NCBI GenBank assembly: GCA_009692205.1
Contig: SHZR01000002.1
Coordinates: 101,895-165,894, forward strand
DNA length: 64,000 nucleotides
Origin: Gemmatimonadota bacterium
Lineage (GTDB): Bacteria; Gemmatimonadota; Gemmatimonadetes; Longimicrobiales; Gaopeijiaceae
Reading direction: 5' to 3'
Shown: piece by piece, positions 1 through 7,040 of the stretch
Layout: every line of letters starts with the position of its first letter
How positions within the stretch are numbered: the first letter of the stretch is position 1
The notes under the pieces: model-generated
Told to the model about the DNA's origin: nothing
Database searches by the model: none
Seen by the model: the letters and a program-made list of their open reading frames with translations, nothing else
Made by a program: the position numbers and the translations under genes

Positions 1-124
1 CAATGGCGAGACGGTATTCGATGGGATGGTACGGCCCGACGTCGCGGTACTGACCAAGTGGGCTAGGCGGGACGAAGACCGCACCATGCTGTACGCCGCC
101 GAGGTCAGTGTCGAGCTGCGCTGA
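1..124 (+). CDS. C-terminal end of an unrecognised protein (5' end outside window)
   Basis: The reading frame starting at base 2 is open from the left edge to a TGA at 122-124 and encodes 40 residues ending in VSVELR. About 33 of 40 third codon positions are G or C, the same strong bias as the confident genes here, so this is probably the real end of a gene that begins outside the window. No family is recognisable from so short a piece. It converges on lexA across a 340-base gap. Confidence 0.5.
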   Translation, partial: NGETVFDGMVRPDVAVLTKWARRDEDRTMLYAAEVSVELR

Positions 125-324
125 GCGAGCGGCCGGCGCAACGCTCGGACGCGGTCCCGCACGGCCATCGGTCCGCTCCGACGGGTAGCGAATCTTCGAG
201 AACCGGAGGCGACCGCAGGCGAGTCTGCGGGCTGGGGGGACACGCCCGTAGGCAACGCCCCGACCCCCTGCCGCGACCAGGGCCTATCATCCGTGTGCGA
301 CGTCGGAACGACGCTCGCACACGA

Positions 325-465
325 GGCGGATTGCCGACACCTCTCCCGAGGTGGCGCAGTCGGCGTGTCTGGCTCCCGGTGTCGGCAATCCGCCGGCGGG
401 GTTAGCGACGACGCCACAGACCGCTCGACGAAGCCCGCTCTGAGGACGGCGGTGTCGCTAACCCC
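325..465. repeat. Two adjacent ~70-bp dyads downstream of lexA
   Basis: The 125-465 gap has no convincing gene but holds two back-to-back palindromic units. Unit A is a perfect 17-bp inverted repeat, ggcggattgccgacacc at 325-341 against its complement at 378-394. Unit B is a perfect 12-bp inverted repeat, ggggttagcgac at 398-409 against 454-465, and its right arm touches the lexA stop codon. The arms of A and B resemble each other (ggtgtcggcaatcc, ggtgtcgctaaccc), so they may be diverged copies of one element. No U-tract follows, so they are not typical terminators, although they lie between convergent genes. Confidence 0.6.
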
Positions 466-1074
466 TCAGTATTTCCGGATAACCCCCACCACCACCCCCT
501 GCACGCGCACGTCTCTGGCATCCGCGAAGATCGGCTTCATGGTCGGGTTCGCGGGCTGGAGCCGCACGCGCCCACCGGACTCGCGGTAGAGCTTCTTCAC
601 CGTGGCGGAATCGCCGCCGACCAGCGCGACGACCATCTGGCCGTCCTCTGCGGTCTCCTGGGCCTGCACGACGATGTAGTCGCCGTCCCGGATCTGCTCC
701 TCGATCATCGAGTTTCCCTCGACGCGGAGCACGTAGTTGTCCTTCTTCCTGCGGATCATGTCGGGCGGCACGGTCACGGTCTCGTTGTCCGTGATCGCCT
801 CGATGGGCATGCCCGCCGCGACGGCTCCGAGGAGCGGCAGCTCGATGGACGGAGGGCCCGCATCTGGGCTCGTCATCTCGAGGGAGCGGCTTTCGTTGTA
901 GGACTTCCTTATGTAGCCCTTGCGCTCCAGATTGCTCAGGTGTTCGTGGACCGTCGCGAGGGATGTGTACCCAAACGACTCCGCGATCTCCTCGAAGCTC
1001 GGGGCGTACCCGTGGCTGCCGATGAAGCCGCCGACGTAGTCGAGGATTTCCTTCTGGCGCTTGGTGAGGGGCAT
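466..1074 (-). CDS. lexA: LexA SOS repressor
   Basis: LexA represses DNA-damage genes and cleaves itself when RecA filaments form. This 202-residue protein has normal length. The N-terminal winged helix (about residues 1-65) contains SLATVHEHLSNLERKGYI as recognition region. The self-cleavage site is Ala87-Gly88 in AVAAGMP. The S24 protease fold has the nucleophile Ser122 (EGNSMIEEQIRDGD) and general-base Lys160 (SATVKKLY). The ATG start lies directly before MPLTKRQKEIL, the usual beginning of the family. The upstream region it shares with trpC carries two copies of a direct repeat also found before dnaE2, suggesting autoregulation. No key residue is missing. Confidence 0.97.
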   Translation of the reverse strand: MPLTKRQKEILDYVGGFIGSHGYAPSFEEIAESFGYTSLATVHEHLSNLERKGYIRKSYNESRSLEMTSPDAGPPSIELPLLGAVAAGMPIEAITDNETVTVPPDMIRRKKDNYVLRVEGNSMIEEQIRDGDYIVVQAQETAEDGQMVVALVGGDSATVKKLYRESGGRVRLQPANPTMKPIFADARDVRVQGVVVGVIRKY

Positions 1075-1113
1075 GTGGCCCTCCCTCCCTCGTCCGAAGT
1101 TAGGCCAAGTGGC

Positions 1114-1155
1114 CCGAACAGGAACCGAAAAAGGTTACCCGAACGTTGCCCGAAA
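1114..1155. promoter_or_regulatory. Candidate LexA operator, two tandem copies of CCGAAC-N5-CCGAAA
   Basis: Two 17-bp direct repeats, CCGAACAGGAACCGAAA (1114-1130) and CCGAACGTTGCCCGAAA (1139-1155), lie 40-80 bp upstream of lexA. Half-sites are 11 bp apart, one helical turn. The same pattern occurs at 59699-59715 before dnaE2 in the same orientation relative to the gene. The second copy overlaps the proposed trpC start. Confidence 0.6.
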
Positions 1156-1985
1156 CGCAAGGATCCAAGGCGCTTCCAGGCATCCTGGCCGAGATCGTTC
1201 GGACCAAGGCCGCCGAGCTGGCGGAGCTGCGCCCGCGGGCCAAGGAGTTGGACAGGGCGGCCGCAGTGGCGCCAACCCCGCGTGATTTAGGAGCGGCCCT
1301 CTCGACCCCGGGACACGTCGCGCTGATCGCCGAGTGCAAGCGGCGCTCGCCCGGCGCCGGCCCCATTCGGCCGGGGCTGGACCCGGCCGCGCTCACGCGC
1401 GGATACGCTCGCGCGGGCGCAGCCGCGCTCAGCGTGCTCACGGACCGCGATTACTTCGGCGGGAGCCTCGCGGACCTCGAGGCCGCGAAGACAGCGACAT
1501 CGCTGCCCGTGCTCCGCAAAGACTTCACGCTCGGCCCTCTGCACGTGATCGAAGCGCGGGCGGCCGGGGCCGACGCGGTGCTGCTGATCGTGCGCATCCT
1601 CTCGGACGCCGCGCTCGCGAGCCTGCACGCCGAGGCGGCCGATCTGGGCATGGCCGTGCTGGTCGAGGTGCACGACCGCGCCGAGCTCGCTCGCGCGCTC
1701 GACATCGAGGCGAGGATCGTAGGCATCAACAACCGAGACCTCGCGACGTTCCGCACCGACCTGGGGACCACCCTCGCGCTGCTGGAGGACGTGCCGGACG
1801 ACGTGCTCGTCGTGTCGGAGAGCGGGATCCGCGGTCCGGAGGACGCCGCGCGGCTCGGTGACGCCGGCGTCGACGCGATCCTGGTGGGGGAGACGCTCCT
1901 CCGCGCGCCTGATCCGGAGGAGGCCGCTCGCTCGCTCGCGACGGTGGCGAGGCGCGAGCGGGTGCCCGGCCGGATGCCTAGGTGA
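1146..1985 (+). CDS. trpC: Indole-3-glycerol phosphate synthase
   Basis: TrpC closes the ring of CdRP to indole-3-glycerol phosphate in tryptophan synthesis. The 279-residue TIM barrel shows the expected signatures: AECKRRSPG (61-69), RKDF (124-127) with the catalytic lysine, LVEVHD (172-177), GINNRDL (193-199), SESGI (224-228) and VGE (247-249). The start is the TTG at 1146; no ATG or GTG precedes the conserved ILAEIVRTK segment, and the TTG sits inside a candidate LexA operator, so initiation may be weak or the start slightly different. It is the first gene of the trp cluster and is followed after 4 bases by trpF. Confidence 0.95.
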   Translation: MPETQGSKALPGILAEIVRTKAAELAELRPRAKELDRAAAVAPTPRDLGAALSTPGHVALIAECKRRSPGAGPIRPGLDPAALTRGYARAGAAALSVLTDRDYFGGSLADLEAAKTATSLPVLRKDFTLGPLHVIEARAAGADAVLLIVRILSDAALASLHAEAADLGMAVLVEVHDRAELARALDIEARIVGINNRDLATFRTDLGTTLALLEDVPDDVLVVSESGIRGPEDAARLGDAGVDAILVGETLLRAPDPEEAARSLATVARRERVPGRMPR

Positions 1986-1989
1986 CCCC

Positions 1990-2655
1990 GTGCGCGTGAA
2001 GATCTGCGGCCTCACCCGTGCTGAGGACGCTCGCGCGGCCGATGCTGCCGGCGCGGACTACCTCGGCGTCGTGCTCTCAGCCGGTTTCGGCCGCAGCGTC
2101 GTGCCGAGCGCGGCCCGCGCGCTCGTCGAAGGGACGAGCGCGCTCAGGGTCGCGGTACTGGTCGACGAGACCGCGGACGGGGCCGCGGCGGCCGCTCGCG
2201 CCCTCGGCGCCGACGTGATCCAGCTGCACGGAACCGAGTCTCCGGACGTGCTGGACGAGCTGCGTGCGCGCGGTGGCTGGCATCTGTGGAAGGCCGTGCG
2301 CGCGCAGTCGATCGAGGACGTCGAGCGCGCGGTGGAGGCCTACGGCCGGGTGGCCGACGGGATTCTGGTGGAAGGATGGAAAGAAGGCTCGCCCGGGGGC
2401 GGTGGCGCGCGCCTGGCGCTGGATCCGGCTCGGGTGCGCGCGCTCGTGCCCCACTCCGTGGACCTCGTCCTCGCGGGCGGCCTCGGACCGGACAGCGTGG
2501 CCGACGCGGTCCGGAGCTTCCGTCCCGACGTCGTCGATGTATCCTCGGGGGTCGAGCGCGCTCTCGGCGTGAAGGACCACGGCCGGGTGCAGGCCTTCGT
2601 CCGAGCCGCGCGCGCGGCCGTTCCCGTTCCCGCCACGAAGGACGATTCCGCATGA
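1990..2655 (+). CDS. trpF: Phosphoribosylanthranilate isomerase
   Basis: TrpF converts PRA to CdRP, the step before TrpC. From the GTG at 1990 the protein is 221 residues with the family opening RVKICGLT (Cys6 as general base), VIQLHG at 76-81 and [10 protein letters not shown] at 161-170. The usual catalytic Asp of the ILVD motif appears as Glu128 (GILVEGW), a conservative but uncommon change. An open frame extends further upstream into trpC, but that part has no similarity to the family, so GTG 1990 is preferred. Its stop overlaps the trpB ATG by 4 bases (ATGA), indicating translational coupling. Confidence 0.93.
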   Translation: MRVKICGLTRAEDARAADAAGADYLGVVLSAGFGRSVVPSAARALVEGTSALRVAVLVDETADGAAAAARALGADVIQLHGTESPDVLDELRARGGWHLWKAVRAQSIEDVERAVEAYGRVADGILVEGWKEGSPGGGGARLALDPARVRALVPHSVDLVLAGGLGPDSVADAVRSFRPDVVDVSSGVERALGVKDHGRVQAFVRAARAAVPVPATKDDSA

Positions 2656-3848
2656 CGCCCGCCGACGCCACCGCCACTCAGCGCTTCGGCCCGTACGGGG
2701 GGCGCTACGTTCCCGAGACGCTCATCCATGCTCTCGACGAGCTGACCGAGGCGTACGCGGCTGCGGGTCTCGACGCGGAGTTCCGGTCGTCGCTCGCGGC
2801 GCTGCTGAAAGACTTCGCCGGGCGGCCCACGCCGCTCTACCACGCGCGCCGGCTCGGCCAGGCCGCGGGCCACGCGTCGGTCTATCTCAAGCGCGAGGAC
2901 CTGAACCACACCGGCGCGCACAAGATCAACAACACGCTCGGGCAGGCCTTGCTCGCGGTGCGCATGGGGAAGCGGCGAATCATCGCCGAGACCGGGGCAG
3001 GCCAACACGGCGTGGCGACCGCGACGGCGTGCGCGCTCTTCGACCTCGACTGCGTCGTCTACATGGGCGAGGAGGACGTGCAGCGCCAGGCGCTCAACGT
3101 CTACCGCATGGAGCTGCTCGGCGCCGAGGTGCGGCCGGTCGGGGCGGGCACCCGCACGCTCAAGGACGCGACCAACGAGGCGATCCGCGACTGGGTGACC
3201 AACGTGGGGACCACCCACTACATCATCGGGTCGGTCGTCGGTCCGGATCCGTTCCCGCGGATGGTGCGAGACTTCCAGTCCGTGATCGGACACGAGGCCC
3301 GAGAGCAGATTCTCGAGGCGGAGGGGCGCCTTCCCGCCGCGGTGGTCGCGTGCGTGGGAGGGGGCTCGAACGCGATCGGGATCTTCCATGCGTTCGTGCC
3401 CGACGCCGGGGTCGAGTTGGTGGGGGTGGAGGCGGCCGGGGAGGGTCTCGACTCGGGGCATCACTCCGCTTCGCTCGCCGCGGGATCGCCGGGTGTCCTC
3501 CACGGCTCCCTCAGCTATCTTCTCCAGGACTCGGACGGCCAGGTCGCGCCCGCGCATTCGGTGTCGGCGGGTCTGGACTATCCGGGGGTCGGTCCGGAGC
3601 ACTCCTTCCTCAAGGACACTCAGCGCGCTCGGTACACGTCCGCCACCGATGACGAGGCCCTCGACGCGTTTCACAGGCTCTCGGAGCTCGAGGGGATCAT
3701 CGCCGCTCTCGAGTCCGCGCATGCGGTCGCGCACGTCCTGGCGCATGGACGCACGTATGCCGGCCCCGTGGTGGTCTGTCTCTCCGGACGGGGGGACAAG
3801 GACGTGGCGCACGTGGCCCGAATCGAGGGCCGCGGCTCTCTGCTCTGA
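2652..3848 (+). CDS. trpB: Tryptophan synthase beta chain
   Basis: TrpB condenses indole with serine using PLP. The protein has 398 residues, normal for the family. [13 protein letters not shown] opens the fold, HTGAHKINN places the PLP Lys at residue 91, and [16 protein letters not shown] (phosphate cup), the Na+/hinge region [16 protein letters not shown] and the end motif LSGRGDKD are all intact. The ATG at 2652 overlaps the trpF stop. Its partner TrpA is encoded one gene downstream rather than immediately next door, separated by an unrelated reading frame. Confidence 0.97.
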   Translation: MTPADATATQRFGPYGGRYVPETLIHALDELTEAYAAAGLDAEFRSSLAALLKDFAGRPTPLYHARRLGQAAGHASVYLKREDLNHTGAHKINNTLGQALLAVRMGKRRIIAETGAGQHGVATATACALFDLDCVVYMGEEDVQRQALNVYRMELLGAEVRPVGAGTRTLKDATNEAIRDWVTNVGTTHYIIGSVVGPDPFPRMVRDFQSVIGHEAREQILEAEGRLPAAVVACVGGGSNAIGIFHAFVPDAGVELVGVEAAGEGLDSGHHSASLAAGSPGVLHGSLSYLLQDSDGQVAPAHSVSAGLDYPGVGPEHSFLKDTQRARYTSATDDEALDAFHRLSELEGIIAALESAHAVAHVLAHGRTYAGPVVVCLSGRGDKDVAHVARIEGRGSLL

Positions 3849-3857
3849 GGAGCTCAC

Positions 3858-4916
3858 GTGACCGAGCCGCAGGTGCCGGTGGGCGTCGCGAGTGACGCAC
3901 AGGAGCGGGACCTCGACCCCGCCGCGCTCGCGGCGGTTCAGGCCCTCATCGTCACGCTCGCCAAGACGTTCCGCGCCTACCAGCTCTACGACGAGAACAA
4001 CCCCGTACGTCGCCGTTTCGGCGATCAGCTCAAGACTGAGTTCCTTGCGCTCTGGCAGCTGATGGACCGCTTGGTCCTCGGCGTCGACGAGGACCACTTG
4101 TACCTCGGCGGCCAGAAGGTCTACAAGGCGGAGAGCCGCAACGACTCGCTCCCGTTCCTCTTCTTCAAGGACGGCATTCGGGAGGTCAGGTTCCTTCCCG
4201 GACTCGAAACCGAGGAGCTCGACCGATTCCTCGGAGTGCTCCAGAAGGCGCGCAAGCGCGTTCCGGAGGGCGACAACCTCCTGACCGTGTTCTGGGAGGC
4301 GGCCCTGCGCTTCTTCGAGTACGAGTACGTCGATCTCCTCGCCGAGGGCGTGTCGCTTCCAAAGGCGGGCGCGGGCAACACCCAAGCCGAGATGCAGAAG
4401 GCGCTCGAGGCGGAGGACGCGGAGCAGGCGAACGCAGAACAGCGGGCACAGTCCGGCGAGCCGGAGGCGCAACCCGCGCCCAAGACGGTCAAGCAAGACG
4501 ACTTCAACCCCACGCTCCACGCCCTCGACAAGCGCGAAATGGAGCATCTGCGGGCGGAGTTCCAGAAGGAGCTCAACCGCGACACGCGCGCCGACGTGCT
4601 CAGCGCCCTCTTCGACCGGCTCGCGGAGCCCCAGAACCGAAAGCGCCAGTCTGAGATCCTGGGCATCCTCTCGACGCTGCTGCCGAACTTCCTCAGCCGT
4701 GGCGCGATCGTGGCGCAGGTGAACAAGGACCCCGCGCTCCTCCATCGACCCATCGTGCGCGTGATCTCCGATCCCGTGGGCCTGTCGCTGTCGGAGCCCA
4801 AGACGCTCGACCTCGCGGAATCCGACCCCGCCACCGGCGCGCCGCGCAATCAGATCATCAAGACCACGGATCCTCAGAAGTACGGGATCCGGGTGAGCGA
4901 CTACCTGATCCCGTGA
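3858..4916 (+). CDS. Unrecognised 352-residue protein inside the trp operon
   Basis: A GTG start at 3858 is preceded by a good ribosome binding site (GAGGAG, 5 bases away), and the stop overlaps the trpA GTG by 4 bases, so the gene is translated as part of the trp operon. Residues 1-160 look alpha-helical; 165-210 are an Ala/Glu/Gln-rich low-complexity linker; 215-285 are again helical (HLRAEFQKEL...ILSTLLPNFLSRG), like a HEAT-type repeat. The last ~65 residues (AIVAQVNKDPALLHRPIVRVISDP to YGIRVSDYLIP) resemble the tail that follows HD-GYP domains in phosphodiesterases, yet no HD-GYP core precedes it. This may be a gene with an internal in-frame deletion near 4700. No function is assigned. 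Confidence 0.75.
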   Translation: MTEPQVPVGVASDAQERDLDPAALAAVQALIVTLAKTFRAYQLYDENNPVRRRFGDQLKTEFLALWQLMDRLVLGVDEDHLYLGGQKVYKAESRNDSLPFLFFKDGIREVRFLPGLETEELDRFLGVLQKARKRVPEGDNLLTVFWEAALRFFEYEYVDLLAEGVSLPKAGAGNTQAEMQKALEAEDAEQANAEQRAQSGEPEAQPAPKTVKQDDFNPTLHALDKREMEHLRAEFQKELNRDTRADVLSALFDRLAEPQNRKRQSEILGILSTLLPNFLSRGAIVAQVNKDPALLHRPIVRVISDPVGLSLSEPKTLDLAESDPATGAPRNQIIKTTDPQKYGIRVSDYLIP

Positions 4917-5689
4917 TCTCCAAGGCGTTCACCGCGCGGTTAGCCCGCGGCCAGGCCGCACTCGTTCCCTATGTGACCGCCGGGTATCCCGAGCGGGGGT
5001 CCACGCTCGGGGTCATGGAGGCGCTCGCGGACGCGGGCGCCGACGTGATCGAGCTCGGCGTCCCGTTTTCGGATCCGCTCGCGGACGGCCCGACCATCCA
5101 GCACGCGTCGTTCGTCTCGATCGGGAAGGGGATGACGGTGCATGGCGTGCTCGACGACTTGGCCTCTTTCCGGGCCCGGCGCGATACGCCCGTCGTGCTC
5201 TTCACGTACCTCAACCCGCTGCTGCGCTACGGGCTGACCGCGTTCCTGCGCGACGCCGTGGCCGCTGGCGCGCACGGCCTCCTCGTGACCGACCTGCCGA
5301 CGGGCTCCGATCCCCAGATCGAGGCCGAGATCACCGCGTCGCCGCTCGACCTCATCCGTCTGGTGGCGCCCACGACGCCCGTCGAGCGCGTTCCCGAGGT
5401 GGCGAAGGGCGGCTCCGGATTCCTCTACTACATCTCGCGCATGGGTGTCACGGGGACGCGCACCGAGCTGAGGACCGAGCTCGCCGCCGAGGTCGGACGG
5501 ATTCGCGCGGCCGTCGAGCTTCCCGTGGCGGTGGGCTTCGGCATCTCGAGTCCCGAGCAGGCCGCGGCGGTCGCCGCGGTGGCGGACGGGGTGGTCGTGG
5601 GGAGCGCCATCATCCAGGCGCTCGATCGGGGCGGCGCTGCGGAGGCGGGGCGGTTCCTGGCGTCGCTCAGGAAGCAGATGGACGGGTAG
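4913..5689 (+). CDS. trpA: Tryptophan synthase alpha chain
   Basis: TrpA releases indole from indole-3-glycerol phosphate and channels it to TrpB. The 258-residue barrel carries VPYVTAGYP, the catalytic Glu47 and Asp58 in IELGVPFSDPLADGP, and YYISRMGVTGTR with the phosphate-binding loop downstream. The GTG start at 4913 overlaps the stop of the preceding unknown gene (GTGA). It is the last gene of the cluster; trpE, trpG and trpD are not in the window. Confidence 0.96.
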   Translation: MISKAFTARLARGQAALVPYVTAGYPERGSTLGVMEALADAGADVIELGVPFSDPLADGPTIQHASFVSIGKGMTVHGVLDDLASFRARRDTPVVLFTYLNPLLRYGLTAFLRDAVAAGAHGLLVTDLPTGSDPQIEAEITASPLDLIRLVAPTTPVERVPEVAKGGSGFLYYISRMGVTGTRTELRTELAAEVGRIRAAVELPVAVGFGISSPEQAAAVAAVADGVVVGSAIIQALDRGGAAEAGRFLASLRKQMDG

Positions 5690-5770
5690 GGGCGCCGACG
5701 CGCGCGAGCGCCGCGTCGCGGGCGGCTACGTGATCCTTGCGTAGCCAGCATTCGTGGGCTTTCATTGGTC

Positions 5771-5800
5771 TACGAAAGGATCTCAAGTTATTCTTTCGTA
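5771..5800. promoter_or_regulatory. Operator-like dyad upstream of the Fic gene
   Basis: An 11-8-11 inverted repeat, tacgaaaggat (5771-5781) and attctttcgta (5790-5800), matches at 10 of 11 positions. A third half-site-like copy, gcgaaaggat, lies at 5812-5821 and runs into the start codon. The stretch is AT-rich compared with its surroundings. The Fic protein downstream ends in a putative DNA-binding domain, so autoregulation is plausible. Confidence 0.5.
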
Positions 5801-5819
5801 TCGTGACCCGCGCGAAAGG

Positions 5820-7040
5820 ATGCCTCCGCTGCCTGAGCTCGTCGACTGTCTCTGGGAGGGGGGAGGCTACGGCGCTCGCCGGGACCGGCGGCCGTTCCGT
5901 TTCCAGGCGTTCGTGCCCGATCCCATCGCCGAATGGGACAGGCCGTTGGCGGGCCGCGCTGCCGAGGCGGTGGCCCAGGCAACCGCCGCGCTCAGAGAGC
6001 TCCAAGCCGCGGGAACTGGACACGACCTCGAGGCGCTCGCAACTCCGCTGCTACGCGCGGAGGCCCTCGGTTCCTCATTCATTGAAGGTCTTCGGGCCTC
6101 GAACAAGCGCCTTGCCCTCGCTGCTTACGAGCCGCTCGCGGCAGACGCCACTGCGCGAGCAGTTCTCGGCAACGTCCGGGCGATGGAAAGGGCGATCGCG
6201 ATCGGCGCCGAGCGCCGCCGTCTCCGTCTCGGGGACTTGCTCGAGGTTCACCGGATACTCCTAGAAGCCACGACCGAAGAGCGCTTCGCCGGAGTGGTCC
6301 GCACCAAACAGAACTGGATCGGCGGCCGCGGCTCAAGTCCCCGCGACGCGGCGTTCATTCCCCCCCCGGCGGATCGCGTGGCCGCGCTCTTCGACGACCT
6401 GATCACGTTCGTGAACCTCGACGACTTGCCTGCGATCGCGCAGGCCGCGATCGCGCACGCCCAATTCGAGACCATCCATCCCTTCGGTGACGGCAACGGT
6501 CGAGCCGGACGATGCCTCATTCACATCATCCTTCGGCGGCGCGGCATCGCGCCGCGTCTCGTGCCCCCGGTCAGCGTGGTGCTCGCTACCAGCGCCCGCC
6601 GCTACGTCGCCGGCCTCATCGATTTCCGAGAAGGCCGCGCCGACGATTGGGTTGGCGCCTTCGCCGACGCGGTCACAAGGGCGGCTCGGAGTACCGAAGG
6701 GTTGCGGTCTCGCATCGATGCCCTCCTCGGCGAGTTCGTCGATCGCGCGGGGTCGCCTCGCGCGGATTCGGTCGCTCGCAAGATCATCCTCGGACTATCC
6801 GCACAACCTATCGTGAGCGCCGAGAGCGCGGCGATGCTCTACCGAGTCACGCCAACGGCTGCGCGCGCGGCTCTCAACCGCCTCGAGGCGGCGGGGGTAT
6901 TCGTCCCGACCCGCGTCGGGCGCCGCCGTGATCGTGAGTGGATCAGCGACGAACTCTTTCAGCTGCTCGATCGTTTCGAGCACGACCTCGACGGGGGCGA
7001 GCCCCTCAGGACGCGGCGTCAGGTCGAGGATCGCCCCTGA
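5820..7040 (+). CDS. Fic family protein (AMPylase) with C-terminal winged helix
   Basis: Fic enzymes transfer AMP or similar groups to hydroxyl side chains of target proteins. From the ATG at 5820 the protein has 406 residues. An N-terminal Fic_N region contains SSFIEG (85-90), matching the inhibitory-helix motif (S/T)xxxE(G/N), so this is a self-inhibited class II Fic. The catalytic loop HPFGDGNGRAGR (220-231) is complete. The last ~70 residues (ESAAMLYRVTPTAARAALN... ) look like a winged helix. A GTG at 5754 would add 22 residues but would include the dyad, so ATG 5820 is preferred. Its 3' end overlaps the convergent NFACT gene by 22 bases. Confidence 0.9.
   Translation: MPPLPELVDCLWEGGGYGARRDRRPFRFQAFVPDPIAEWDRPLAGRAAEAVAQATAALRELQAAGTGHDLEALATPLLRAEALGSSFIEGLRASNKRLALAAYEPLAADATARAVLGNVRAMERAIAIGAERRRLRLGDLLEVHRILLEATTEERFAGVVRTKQNWIGGRGSSPRDAAFIPPPADRVAALFDDLITFVNLDDLPAIAQAAIAHAQFETIHPFGDGNGRAGRCLIHIILRRRGIAPRLVPPVSVVLATSARRYVAGLIDFREGRADDWVGAFADAVTRAARSTEGLRSRIDALLGEFVDRAGSPRADSVARKIILGLSAQPIVSAESAAMLYRVTPTAARAALNRLEAAGVFVPTRVGRRRDREWISDELFQLLDRFEHDLDGGEPLRTRRQVEDRP

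Noticed and set aside
398..465. Possible integron attC site, because of GTTAG and CTAAC at the ends of a palindrome
   Set aside because: The core sites are inside out (GTTAG on the left, CTAAC on the right), and RYYYAAC/GTTRRRY are not matched. There is no integron integrase nearby.
2340..4745. 801-codon open frame on the minus strand over trpB and the unknown gene
   Set aside because: It is the antisense shadow of GC-rich genes; it spans several real genes, has no domain, and its composition follows the opposite strand's codon bias.
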